Below, piece after piece: positions 27,001 through 35,725 of a DNA stretch of 64,000 bases (position 1 is the first letter of the stretch; every line of letters begins with the position of its first letter). The translations under genes were made by a program, and so were the position numbers. This stretch comes from Hymenolepis diminuta (lineage: Eukaryota; Platyhelminthes; Cestoda; Cyclophyllidea; Hymenolepididae). Below the pieces are notes generated by a model. It was not told the origin of the DNA. It ran no database searches and saw only the letters and a list, made by a program, of their open reading frames with translations. The stretch covers positions 105,081-169,080 of the forward strand of contig CAADRB010000087.1 of assembly GCA_900708905.1 (NCBI GenBank), read 5' to 3'.

Positions 27001-27788
27001 ATTGTTTTTTCTGTTTGTATAAACTATAACTAGTCATTAATCACAAGATTCCCTAATTACTTCGAACGTGCTTATGAACTCCGGTAGAAAAGTCCAATTT
27101 CATGAAGAACAAGATCGCCAGACGTTTTATGCTTTCCGCCAAAATTGGACGTTGCATTATCATAATGTCATTTTTCTACCATTATTAGTAGTCACTTATA
27201 TTGGTGTATTCTTCTATGCGAGGAGGTTATTCGTAACTTATAAATAAATCCCTCACTTTTGTAGCGCTTATTGATCCATATGCTGTTTCCGCATTATTGA
27301 TTTGCCTCTTTTAATTTTTTAGCAAACAATGGAGTCTAGATCTCGTAGCATTACTTCTTCCACAACTGTCAAAACTGGTGTGGAGCAAGTACCCAACGTG
27401 AGTTTCATTCTAACTCTTACCAATCAGTATCGAGTTTTAAGAGTCTCTGATTATTGGTCTTATTGATTTTCTAGATACGTGGAAACAACATGTCAGGCTG
27501 TGAGAATAATTCTTAAAAACTTTGCCAATCTCATTCGCCAAACCATAAGCGCGGACTATGCAATTGGTGTTGACATCTCGCGTGAAGAAAGGTAAGTCAC
27601 GCTTAATATCACCATACTTATATTTAATAAGTAGCAATTAACTGATTGTCTCTTGTAGACAAGCCAAATGTCAGACCTGTGCAACCCACTTGGAGGCGAT
27701 ACGGTCGGCGTTTGAGACGAAGGAGGTCGCAGCGAAAGCCGGACAATATGGACCAGAGGTGTTTGCTTTGTTTTCTCTATTGCAATAA
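5732..27788 (+). CDS. KATNB1: Katanin p80 WD40 regulatory subunit B1
   Basis: Non-catalytic subunit of katanin, which targets the AAA ATPase p60 to microtubules and centrosomes and stimulates severing. Twelve exons: 5732-6017, 7701-7801, 10019-10144, 16083-16337, 18552-18830, 20014-20127, 22047-22353, 24733-24812, 26257-26660, 27323-27397, 27475-27591, 27659-27788. All junctions keep phase and give 757 aa (human about 655). Residues 16-262 form about six WD40 repeats with GH...WD signatures. Residues 263-597 are a low-complexity Ser/Pro/Thr/Asn linker containing YNRVFKPK and SDFLP, both conserved in the family. Residues about 598-757 are the con80 domain, which binds p60, ending with VGVDISREER-like sequence (here IGVDISREER). 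The start at 5732 aligns with the human N-terminus (VVT...EE.VAH). The frame is open upstream to 5588, so a longer start or a 5' exon cannot be excluded. The linker is longer than in human. A poly(A) signal lies 133 bp after the stop. Confidence 0.9.
7701..7801 (+). CDS. KATNB1: KATNB1 exon 2: WD40 repeat 3
   Basis: Residues 96-129, from acceptor atctag to donor gtaact. Encodes LTGHSASVQSLDFHPHGNFI and SGSVDATVK; the LWD that completes the repeat is the first codon triplet of exon 3. Confidence 0.88.
10019..10144 (+). CDS. KATNB1: KATNB1 exon 3: WD40 repeat 4
   Basis: Residues 130-171, from acceptor tttcag to donor gtaagt. Contains LWDVSRKGC, RGHTGSVNMVRFSPDGNW and DDGRVK. Human has DIRRKGCVFRYRGH at this place. 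The intron that follows is the largest complete one in the gene (5.9 kb). Confidence 0.9.
10145..16082. other. KATNB1: KATNB1 intron 3 (5.9 kb)
   Basis: Non-coding sequence with short chance open frames. A (CT)n run lies near 13668. A partial match to the SINE-like repeat family lies at about 14948-14980, sharing the segment that reads tcacc.g.(a/t)tgcaccgataa. Confidence 0.6.
16083..16337 (+). CDS. KATNB1: KATNB1 exon 4: WD40 repeats 5-6
   Basis: Residues 172-256, acceptor tttcag, donor gtgagt. Contains VWDLAAGKQLAELSGHTAPV and SADRTVRVFDLE. The final repeat (AVRRIAFHPEGQCLYVATT) lacks a clear WD, as in the human protein. Confidence 0.9.
18552..18830 (+). CDS. KATNB1: KATNB1 exon 5: end of propeller and linker start
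   Basis: Residues 257-349, acceptor cttcag, donor gtttgt. Encodes IYHYE..CLETIQVGWRG and LVDIAVAPAFNQLVGASITN, which parallels human VYGWEPERCFDVV and VADLAICNDQLIGVAFSQ. A Ser/Pro/Thr-rich tail follows. Confidence 0.85.
19646..19805. other. Assembly gap (160 N) in KATNB1 intron 5
   Basis: Run of 160 N. It lies inside the intron between exons 5 and 6, whose phases match, so no coding exon need be hidden here, although one cannot be excluded. Confidence 0.99.
20014..20127 (+). CDS. KATNB1: KATNB1 exon 6: linker
   Basis: Residues 350-387 (PAPFQPSRYKSEMCRPGATS and following), phase 0 at both ends. The acceptor is ctcag and the donor gtgagt. The basic, Ser/Arg-rich linker sequence is assigned by position and phase more than by similarity, and the exon could be alternatively used. 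Confidence 0.65.
22047..22353 (+). CDS. KATNB1: KATNB1 exon 7: linker with conserved YN.VF.PK motif
   Basis: Residues 388-489 plus one base. The motif VTYNRVFKPKRAIARSP matches human DYNEIFQPKNSISRTP. An acidic patch (EGEDVEEDD) and a short alanine run coded by GCT repeats follow near 22332-22350. The donor is gtgagt. Confidence 0.82.
22332..22350 (+). repeat. (GCT)n trinucleotide run in KATNB1 exon 7
   Basis: Tandem GCT codons encode a short alanine run just before the exon 7 donor. It is a likely site of length polymorphism in the disordered linker. Confidence 0.8.
23175..23250 (-). mobile_element. tRNA-derived SINE-like repeat, truncated
   Basis: The reverse complement carries a tRNA-like head (gatggcacagtggtaaaaac, then a tct.tgaagtcagagg segment) and the shared block that reads cgcacatccggt. 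It aligns by eye with the copies near 38.2 and 62.3 kb. It lies in KATNB1 intron 7. The body after the head is poorly preserved. Confidence 0.5.
23904..23993. repeat. (CA)n and (AT)n microsatellites
   Basis: An (AC)8-like run at 23904-23920 and an (AT)10-like run at 23973-23993, both in KATNB1 intron 7. Confidence 0.9.
24733..24812 (+). CDS. KATNB1: KATNB1 exon 8: linker with SDFLP motif
   Basis: Residues 490-516. The split codon gives Val, then IPDIEKAVV...VEISDFLPQ. Human has LKASDFLPAV at the same place before con80. Acceptor ttttcag, donor gtgagt. Confidence 0.82.
24813..26256. other. KATNB1: KATNB1 intron 8 with a 139-codon open frame
   Basis: Intron of 1.44 kb. A plus-strand ATG frame at 25369-25788 stays open for 139 codons, with a hydrophobic N-terminal stretch (HFIHFIVPLLYLFY). 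I recognise no domain. The frame does not join the flanking exons obviously. It is most likely chance, but it is long for this AT-rich sequence. A repeat segment shared with the 28.3 kb region lies at about 25960-26105. Confidence 0.4.
26257..26660 (+). CDS. KATNB1: KATNB1 exon 9: linker end and start of con80
   Basis: Residues 517-650. About 80 residues of Asn/Thr/Gly-rich linker precede the con80 domain, which begins near HGALMSVLVARQKSLTTVRM (human CVVLTSRHKNLDTVRAVW) and continues through FVDVLRVLLAY. The donor gtaaga splits an AGC codon. Confidence 0.9.
27323..27397 (+). CDS. KATNB1: KATNB1 exon 10: con80
   Basis: Residues 651-675, SKQWSLDLVALLLPQLSKLV and WSKYP, matching human [20 protein letters not shown]. 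Acceptor ttttag, donor gtgagt, phase 2 at both ends. The following introns are only 77 and 67 bp. Confidence 0.88.
27475..27591 (+). CDS. KATNB1: KATNB1 exon 11: con80, GVDISREER motif
   Basis: Residues 676-714. Contains YVETTCQAVRIILKNFANLI and IGVDISREE. The VGVDISREER sequence is a hallmark of the katanin p80 C-terminus. Confidence 0.92.
27659..27788 (+). CDS. KATNB1: KATNB1 exon 12: C-terminus and stop
   Basis: Residues 715-757 and TAA. RQAKCQTCATHLEAIRS corresponds to human RLHKCRLCYKQLKSISG, and it ends with PEVFALFSLLQ (human RELHLLMASLE). Confidence 0.9.
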
Positions 27789-27920
27789 TGCCGATTTCTT
27801 CGAGTTTGACCATCTCACCGCATTTACAATCCACTTGATGCCTTCAAAATCTGTTCCCTCCCCTACCCTTTTTTCTGATGCCTCACTACCGAGTGATTGA
27901 TCTATGTATATACATTCTCC

Positions 27921-27926
27921 AATAAA
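27921..27926 (+). terminator. KATNB1: KATNB1 poly(A) signal AATAAA
   Basis: Canonical AATAAA 133 bases after the KATNB1 stop codon. It implies a 3' UTR of about 150 bases. Confidence 0.75.
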
Positions 27927-30034
27927 ACATGAGTTGACTATGAAACTTGTTTCTTCCATTCAATGGCTGAACAGCATAGCCAACATTAAGAGATGAATCT
28001 GAAGTGATCTAAGTATTAGAGAAGCCGTGATATGTGATGGGCCGAAGGGTTGATAAAAGGCCCAAATGCGACCATTACTGTTAACCGTGACAATATAACC
28101 AATCTTTTACAAGTTACGATTATGGTATAGCATATGAATACGTGGAATAACAAAGTAATCCGATAGAAGATGAAATAAGACGTCGAATACGGGATTATAA
28201 TTAAGCGGTTAAACGTTTACCTGTGTTTGAATCTTGAAGGCAGTGATGCAAGCCACCTTGTGAAATCGACTATTAATGTATTGAACCCTGAGTATCTGGG
28301 TGAATTCGTTCTCGCGATCTAAAGGAAGGTTTGATCATGCCACTTGATCCAATTACATCTTACAGCCATGAGCAGGCAGATGAAACTAGCAAAGGCATTT
28401 TAGACATTAGTAGAGCCCAATGGATTTCACTCTAGCTGAACTCTTATCATTATTATATGATAAGTCTCGATGCGTGTGTTTTATTAACTATTCCATCAAA
28501 TGAAATTTCTACTTCCTTATTACACATCCAAAGCCGGTCTGTAAAGTTTTATAACACTAACATACGTCAAATTCACGATGACTATCATAGCGTATTCGTC
28601 TGATAAATTTAGCCAGTATCAGCTCTAATGAGCTCCACTATATAAAAATCATGTAATCTGGAATTGTGATATTATCTTTGCCATATCCCGCCGGCCTGTG
28701 CCAGCTAACAGTTCTGTAACTTCAAACATAGGATTAGACTACCCATAAGAACGATTTATCACTGGAAACAATATCCACTGCAATTTCCACCCGCATGTCT
28801 TGAAAGCCAAACTTCAACCTAATCCTCTCAAGAATCCCTGGGACCGATGTCCTTAAAGACAGCAAAGCCCAAATCACAACAGAAAACTTCGTTTAAATAC
28901 TGAAATTCTTCGGTTACCTTTCATTCAAATGGACTAAATACAATTTCATCAAATAATTCAAGTTGGCTTAAATTGAGGTAGTGGTTGAAACACGTCGATT
29001 TTAAGCTACTCTTAATCCGAAAACAACATCAAATCTCTCCCATTTCCTTAAAACTCGGTAACTGATTGGCATACACATCCTCAATAAATCATTACACATC
29101 ATCACCTTTATTATCTTGGACTTGACAAGTCCCACCGCTATTACGATGAGAACTACTAAGTAAGGCTTAAATCGCAAGTAGAACGCCACTAACTGACAAC
29201 CATCCGATAAGCGTATTTAGTACAAAAAAATCCAACTGCTATTTCCTTTGCAATAGCTTAATTATCCATGAACGCTACCGCAACCAACGACCAATTACGA
29301 GGCGTACAGAGAAAGCGGAAGAGTACGAGTCCGAACAATTTGTTGTCCCACCGAAAACGAAAATAGATATTGATAAACGGCCAAAAACGCACAAGACAAC
29401 CACCGCAACGAAACTTAAGACCCGACCAACAACAACAGCCTGTACTGTAACCGACGACATGGGGCTTTATCCCGTCCGCCACAGAAGACTGTACACTGTA
29501 CTCAAAATTGCTCCCAAAATGACTGAACCTTCCAACGAATCCCAAATAAAAATACTCCACTAATGTCAAATCAGCCGATATTGTTCAATTGCTTATCTCA
29601 ACAGCCAGCACACACCTATCAGAATAAAACGCAATGTTAATCATCGATATATCAAAATGTATTTGACGAAATAACCCGCGCATATTCTTAATTCTTGAAA
29701 GAAGTCTTCACACAAAAATTCGACATCAGTCAGAATTGCAACAAAAGGATAAATCGTGGTAGCAATCAGACCACAGCCAGATATCACCCAACCGATTAAT
29801 TACGCACAAAGTTAACATTAACTCAAAAAGGTACATATGCTACCTAGAACTACTTTAAATATATCGCAACATTACGAATTACACAAACGTATATCATAAA
29901 AAAATTGCTTATAAATGGGAAGTAATTACAATATAAAGGATAGAGTATCAATGCAAGAGCCTAATCACAACAAACATAAAAAGTAAATCTTTACATGACA
30001 CCCATTTTAATAAGACGGAATACCGCTATACAAA
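27927..30034. other. Convergent intergenic region KATNB1 / RPS19
   Basis: About 2.1 kb between the 3' ends of two convergent genes. It contains a repeat-like segment at about 28205-28400 (A-box-like head and a tcatgccac block shared with 26.0 kb). It also holds a plus-strand open frame without an ATG near its start at about 29170-29563, rich in Lys and Thr, described as a finding. I see no confident gene. Confidence 0.5.
28205..28400 (+). repeat. Dispersed repeat copy related to 25960-26105
   Basis: The block (g)gtttgatcatgccact and the later gatgaaactagcaaaggcat resemble ggttggtcatgccacg and atgagactaacaaaggtatc near 26.03-26.11 kb at similar spacing. A segment with gttctcgcg also resembles part of the reverse complement of 38.34 kb. 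The head (agcggttaaacgtttacctg) looks like a Pol III A box. It probably belongs to the same SINE-like family or a relative. Confidence 0.4.
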
Positions 30035-30040
30035 TTTATT
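30035..30040 (-). terminator. RPS19: RPS19 poly(A) signal AATAAA
   Basis: AATAAA on the minus strand 15 bases after the RPS19 stop codon. It implies a very short 3' UTR, as is common for ribosomal protein genes. Confidence 0.7.
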
Positions 30041-30055
30041 CGATAGCCAAGACTA

Positions 30056-30140
30056 TTACTTCATAGCAGCAAGAGCCCTCTTCGTTTGAAAAGCAACACT
30101 ATCCATATCCCGTCGCCCAGCGCGGGAGATCTCACGACCA
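30056..30140 (-). CDS. RPS19: RPS19 exon 4: C-terminus
   Basis: Residues 118-145 and TAA, acceptor ttctag. Splicing gives ADGGREISRAGRRDMDSVAF, aligned with human [20 protein letters not shown]. Confidence 0.9.
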
Positions 30141-30665
30141 CTAGAAACAAGGATTAAAAGTTTATAATTGACGAGAATCGAAGAACGTATAAAAGAAAAA
30201 CCGTACCCATCAGCTCGCTTGTCAACAAGACCCAAATTCTCCAGCTCGCGGAGACAACGACGAAGAATGCCCGTGTAGGCATTAACGTGGTGACGAGGGC
30301 TTACACCATAGCGTTTACTACGTCCAAAAACCTTGCTGAGACCGGTGATTCCGGTGGGTCTGAGGTACAGGTGACGCAAAATAGCAGCACATCTAACATA
30401 GAACCAGTCGGGATCACTGGGAGCCAACTCATTAGCAGTTGATAGTTTTACAACATCAACCCACTCCGGGACCTTGATCTTGTTCGTGCTGAATAAAACG
30501 TAATTGGCAGTTAAGAAATTTCCAAGATATACGTAAACACATGAGTTGAATTTATTACTCACTTCTTTAAGAACTTTGCCAACGCAACGACGTAAACGTG
30601 TCCATCAACATCTTTCACGGAGCAATGTGCCTAGAAAAATTAAACCAAATAGACCACACTACCAT
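30056..30665 (-). CDS. RPS19: 40S ribosomal protein S19 (eS19)
   Basis: Small-subunit ribosomal protein needed for 18S rRNA processing and 40S assembly in the nucleolus. Exons in order of transcription: 30665-30663 (ATG only), 30630-30563, 30488-30207, 30140-30056. The joined protein is 145 aa, exactly the human length. Motifs include VKDVDGHVYVVALAKFLK near the N-terminus, KIKVPEWVDVVKL, ELAPSDPDWFYVRCAAILRH (human [20 protein letters not shown]), HLYLRPTGI and a C-terminal GGREISRAGRRDMD. Introns are 32, 74 and 66 bp. The start exon holds only ATG. It is supported because M then aligns with human without a gap (M-A-H-C-S-V-K-D-V versus M-P-G-V-T-V-K-D-V). RPS19 lies downstream of the STAG gene on the same strand, about 5 kb away. 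Confidence 0.92.
30207..30488 (-). CDS. RPS19: RPS19 exon 3: core of eS19
   Basis: Residues 24-117, acceptor attcag, donor gtacgg. It carries most of the conserved core: IKVPEWVDVVKL, WFYVRCAAILRHLYLR, GVSPRHHVNAYTGILRRCL and LENLGLVDKR. Confidence 0.92.
30563..30630 (-). CDS. RPS19: RPS19 exon 2
   Basis: Residues 2-23 plus two bases: AHCSVKDVDGHVYVVALAKF and LKK-like end, matching human [21 protein letters not shown]. Donor gtgagt. Confidence 0.88.
30663..30665 (-). CDS. RPS19: RPS19 exon 1: start codon only
   Basis: ATG followed directly by donor gtagtg; the 32-bp intron ends in tttctag. Chosen because the next exon has no in-frame ATG and the resulting length equals human eS19. The non-consensus donor lowers confidence. 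Confidence 0.65.
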
Positions 30666-32662
30666 TATGATCACACTAAATGTCTTGCAAAAGTGCGCAT
30701 TGTGTAAATAGAACAACTCAAACAATTATAATGTTGGGGTAAGTTAAAATTACTTTTTTATATATAAATCCTAAAATAAAAATATTTTAAACATGATTCA
30801 ATATACATAAGTTGGTTATTTTTAAATATCTATAAAATGACATTAAGAGCGAAGTATGATATCTAGCTACTTAACGGAGACTCCTATTAGAAATCTCCAA
30901 AAGAACTTACAATATTTATTTCAACTATAATTATTAAAATCTCGCTATATACCACATAATGATTCTTTAAAAACTCTATATGCCTTGATAATTCAATTTA
31001 TATTACTTGCTAGGCAATTGTAAACGTGAAACAGTGGAAGTGTTTTGAACACTTTGAAACTGCTCAGCTGCTCAATTCTGTAGCGTATAACTCCTCTTGA
31101 GCTGCTGTTATGGCTTATCTTTCCATTAGATATCACTGGACTAGGCTGAGAAGGTTAATACAGAACGAAGTCAACTAATTTATCATATTAATTAAGTAAA
31201 GGCATTATTTATGAATACAAGTTGTCTTCCTGTTGTTGATGTCGAGAGAGCAAACTGGTCAAACAGACTTTAAACAGTTTTGGACTCAAGTAATTGTCAA
31301 GCTTTGTTTTGCCGGCTTTCTACCAATATCGGTAATCATAAATTGTGGATGTAAATACCTGGTGAGTTCAGCAATCTTAAAATGTATTCCTAGACATCGC
31401 ATTCCAATTGCGTAACACATATATGGCGTCTGAGAGTTCATGAACACATATAATGGATGTAACTAGGTTTTTAATTTATAGCAATATAAGGCGGACAGAC
31501 TTCCGTTAATATTTACGACCACTTTTTTGTTAAATTACCTGATCATATAGATGAATGCAGAAGTCTACAAAAGGAATTACGTATTTCTTCATTCCATGTC
31601 TTCAAATTATTTGTTACCTCTCTGTTTGGCTGATTTCACTTCCATATTTGGAGCTTCTTCTTGATTGATTGTTCTGCTATGGAGTTCGTACTTCTGACAA
31701 GGACACTAGAATTTGATCCGAAATCATCAAAGATGTAATTTATCAGCTTCTCGATTAGCAATAGTTTTTATAGTTTCGTTTGTTTATCCTTTCATATACT
31801 TGACGTGTTTAATTGGAATTTTCGACATAAGCAATAAATTATAGTAGTTGAATAGACAAATTTTGGCTTATCACCTTTGCTATCTGTTTTCCGGATATTC
31901 TTCACGAATTGTGGCTATCTGACCTGCCAAGTTTGTTGTCAGTCAAACATTTCAGCTCTACTATTCGTTCTATACATTTTGATTCTTGAGCTTATTGAGA
32001 GTCATCACCGAAGGTGGCAATACTTTATTAACGAAATATATTCATATTCTATTAGATCCCTATTATCATGATATTTTAAAGCGCAAATATTTTAAAATTT
32101 CCTTTTACTTCTTCCTATTAAATAGGTCGATTAAAAATAAATGCAAATAATGTTTATATAAAATGTACTCGCTTCAAAGTAGTACAGTCATGAATAAAAT
32201 ATATTTCTTTTAATCACCAAAAGTTTAATGTTGATTGACATATCATCTTTGAACAGAATAATAATAAGGGAACCTGTGCATTCGAAATATCACCAATATA
32301 TTACAATATTCTCTTTTTTTAATTGAAACAAAAGTGTATATAATGCTCCCATTTTTCCCACTTTGACACGATCAGCTCCGCGTATAGGAGAGGAGACAAA
32401 ATATTAGAGCATCACCCAGTATTAACAATTACGCACGCCAGTCCAGAAGGACCAATGTCGGGAATATGCCTTCCAAACCACATTTCTAGATCAACAAATC
32501 TAGCAGGTGTTACAATGTACAATAAAAATTAAGTCAAAATTACAACAATTCTTAGCTCTTTTCCTTGAGATATTGCTTGAATGGACCGCTTTTCAATTTG
32601 TTCCAGCTGTGTTCGTCGTGCTTCCAAGAGTTTTTATCTTCCCCCTAACTGCTACATATTAA

Positions 32663-32705
32663 AAATAATATAATATAATAATAATAATATAATATAATAT
32701 AATAT
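32663..32705. repeat. AT-rich simple repeat (AAT/AT)n
   Basis: Imperfect tandem ataata and taat units. Confidence 0.85.
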
Positions 32706-33423
32706 GTAAGATTCCCACTTCCTTCAATTTCCTTTTATCTGAACGGATTTATTAACATTTTGAGTGCAAATGGCGCATTATGCAAATCGGCCTATTGATG
32801 CGAAAACGTGCGACAGGTTTTGAAATTTTGGTTTTGCATTGTCAGGTTGCATTCATTATTACTGCAATTTTCTAGGGAATCTAAGAGTCGGTTACGCTAT
32901 AAGGTAGAGAAGAGTAGATCAGTTTATCGGTTCATTCTCCTAGCAATGTGCTCTCATGGAGTTACAAAATTTTAGACCTCTCGCGAATTATTCTACTGGG
33001 TCTGTGTCAACTGTAACTGGGGCATTATCTCAGATACTCCAGTAGTGATCTAGCTTAAGCAGTAGCAGCCTAGTGTGGTATATTAATGCATGATTTTGCT
33101 TCTGACTCCTAAATTATGCGCTCCCTTCTTTCTGCTCCGCTCGATTCCTTAATCTCGACTTCCATATTTTTCAAGTTAGACTGTTTGGTCTTTCACAATA
33201 CGTACTGGTTACAGCCAGTTCAAGTGTACCCTGTTTCAATTTAGAGTGAATTGATTAAATTTAAAGAATTTTCTCTACCGCTATTCCCTTGAAATGTTTA
33301 GCTTTGTAACGAGACTTAATCCGCTGCTGTGACCTCAAGCTCCCCTGCGGCAATGTCATACGTTCTCAGTTTGTTTATTTATATTTGAAGTGTTAAGCCA
33401 TTTAAGTGGCGCATGAGTGATCG

Positions 33424-34335
33424 TTGCTAGGTCTCCTACACTACCCGCTGTGTCCGAAGATCCCAAGTTTTATTATATCCCTAGAACTACATACATTATC
33501 GGTAAACAGACGCACAAACAGCACCACCGAAAACGATTACCATTACCCCCACTCCACCAATACAACGTCCGATACCTACAGACCAATCCATTCCTCTCGT
33601 TCTTTGAAGACTTCTGCCAACAAACCTGCTAGTCACAACCGCCATCTATCCATCCATTCCCGTCATGGAGACCGGTACAAATTAGAAAAAGAATGGGTTC
33701 TAAAGAGCTGAAGTCAGATACCTAGGTGATAATTTTCTTCAAACCTAATACTTCCACGCTCTAAGGTAGCATCTCGAATCACTAACTTTGCTTCGGTGGT
33801 TTCATTCATCCTCAAATCAGATTTTATCCGTTTATATCTGAACTGCAGCCAAGACTCGACCCCAAATTCTTCAGGTGCATCTTTCCTAAGTACATGGGAA
33901 GCACCACTGTGAGCAAGACTCCACCCTAATCTCTTTGTGTCCCCACATTGTTTATTTTACTCAAAAGCGCAGTTGTCCTTTAATATAAACAGCCATGAAC
34001 ACGCCCACCAATTCCACTACCTGCAAATCTGCTGCATATATGCAGTATCCCCTCTTCTTGCGGTCTCTGATCCTCTTCCAGTAAAATCTCATCATCATTG
34101 TCTTCTCTCTCGACCCTGTTGCAGTGATGAGGATAAAAGTTACGGCCTACCGAATAGAGAAAAATCAGGTACCTTAGTTGCTAATCCTAAACCTTCTAAA
34201 ATACCTAGTAGCAAAAAATCACCCATCCCAGTACCAAAGCAGAAAGAGCCAAATATTGTAAAATCTGGTATTAAAAGAATGCGCGCACGCAAGGAAACAC
34301 AAACACACAGAGGGAGCAACAGTAAAGGAGAATAG
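33424..34335 (+). CDS. Unrecognised plus-strand open frames, possible small gene
   Basis: Three neighbouring stretches look coding but in different frames. The first, 33424-33711, ends in HGDRYKLEKEWVLKS and is rich in Ser, Thr and His. The second, near 33990-34080, reads MNTPTNSTTCKSAAYMQYP. The third, about 34122-34335, reads SDEDKSYGLPNREKSG and continues as a Lys/Pro/Ser-rich basic tail to TAG. The third is preceded by a strong pyrimidine tract and acceptor (gaccctgttgcag). I recognise no family and cannot join the parts with confidence. It could be a 3' part of a fast-evolving gene, a pseudogene or chance. Confidence 0.25.
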
Positions 34336-34727
34336 GAGTAGCGGTAGTAGTAATAGTTTTAACAATAGTGGGGTAGGGGAGGAGTACACACGCGATTTCG
34401 CCGTTGTTATTCATCTCAGGTGCACGCGTGAAGTTTATTCATTAACGACTTTACTTAACGCCAATTATAAGTGGTAGTGCAGGGTGCATGTTTATAGCAC
34501 AGAATTGGTGAGATTGGTGTATGCGTATGACTTAATGTGTACGATTGTATATTTACAACAAGATGGGAGGAGGGAGTTGCGAAACACGGCTAAGGGGACA
34601 AGCGCGACAGCAATAGGGGGAGGGGGGAGGGAGAGATAACAAAACTTCTAGGCATTCCAACAAGTCCGTACGCCAATAACAGGGGAAAGAGCATGGGACA
34701 TAAATGTATACTTGCCTGTCTTATAGT

Positions 34728-34956
34728 TATATATATATATATATTTCATCAAACTTCACCGTGAGGGTTTACACGCAATGAGACGACATGATGCGACAGG
34801 ATTAAAACGAGAGCATAATCTAGCAGGAAGAGGGAGGTTGCACACACGGCGAATATCAAAAAGAGAAAAAGGATACATAGAGAAAGGGCTGCGCGCTAAA
34901 CACAAGCCTGAGTTTTGTATGTACAATGTTTTAGCAGGTAGTGAGGGGGGGGGGGG
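34728..34956. repeat. (AT)n run and poly-G run
   Basis: (AT)n at 34728-34745 and 12 consecutive G at 34945-34956 within a purine-rich plus strand. The G run may be a sequencing length artefact or a G-quadruplex-prone site. Confidence 0.8.
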
Positions 34957-35634
34957 TAGGCAAGCGAGCCAGCTCGGAAAGAACCAGTTTGGACGGATGT
35001 GTAAACTATTTCAAGAGAGAGACAGAGATAGGATATTGCTGCCGGAAAGAGGATCAGAGCCTCTTCATTTGCTGTTAATGACCTAGGGGTGTCATTGCGG
35101 GAGGCATTACAGGAGTTTGTCGTTTCCCACTCCTAGAAAGATGTAACAATGAAGAATTTGATATAAATAGCAGTTAATGGAGAATTATTCTATGGTTTTA
35201 TAGGGTGGTACTCGATCATAGCATTTTTCAAACCTAAGCACATCTGAGCAATCAAGAAAACTTAGAGCATCTCCGATTCAGCATTATCAAAAGTGGAGGA
35301 TGTGCTATAATGAAAGACGAAAGATTGAGTTAAATGATATTCGATTTCTGCCTTTCGATAAAGTCTAGTTTTCAACAATGTTTCATACAATTAAAAAAGG
35401 TGTTTCTTAGTTTACCAAAAGCTCTTTCTTAATTTTCACCTGACATTTGGCCTCGAATTTATGACATGATTTACTATACATCAATAATACAGAAAACGCA
35501 GGGAAATAAAATCAAGAGGGGTGAAAGGCGGAAAAAGTATTACCGCCTTCCATTTTATAACACCAAGTATGGACGAGTTACTGTTTTAGCGGTTATTGGC
35601 CATGTCATACTTCACAAAGTGTGACAAGAAGCTT

Positions 35635-35725
35635 TCACTCTTGGTTTAAAATTCCTCTGCATAGACATGAACAAGAAAAAATAGAGCTGATATTTGACTT
35701 CCCTAAACATCGTTTCAATTTAGTT
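35635..35725 (-). CDS. STAG: STAG putative last exon after a 34-bp intron
   Basis: If gtatga...aactag (35726-35759, 34 bp) is an intron, the protein ends with a 29-residue Cys/Ser/Lys-containing tail and stop at 35635. If it is retained, the frame runs 11 more codons and stops at the intron's own TAG. A further exon downstream is also possible. The sequence alone does not decide. Confidence 0.35.

Larger units (their letters stand above)
30666..35634. other. Intergenic region between RPS19 and STAG
   Basis: About 5 kb. From 30.7 to 33.3 kb I see only AT-rich sequence and an (AAT)n/(AT)n-rich stretch at 32663-32705. From 33.4 to 34.3 kb, plus-strand open frames with coding-like composition appear (separate entry). 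From 34.3 to 35.1 kb the plus strand is purine-rich, with an (AT)n run at 34728-34745 and a run of 12 G at 34945-34956. Part may be 3' UTR of the STAG gene, which is transcribed leftward. Confidence 0.5.

Noticed and set aside
29258..29569. Hydrophobic, Cys/Phe-rich minus-strand frame of 103 codons
   Set aside because: Its composition is explained as antisense of the Lys/Thr-rich plus-strand frame in the same place. No transporter or receptor family is recognised.
34778..35086. 102-codon Arg/Gly/Lys-rich plus-strand frame
   Set aside because: It lies in a purine-rich low-complexity stretch with a run of 12 G. The Arg/Glu/Lys/Gly content follows from base composition.
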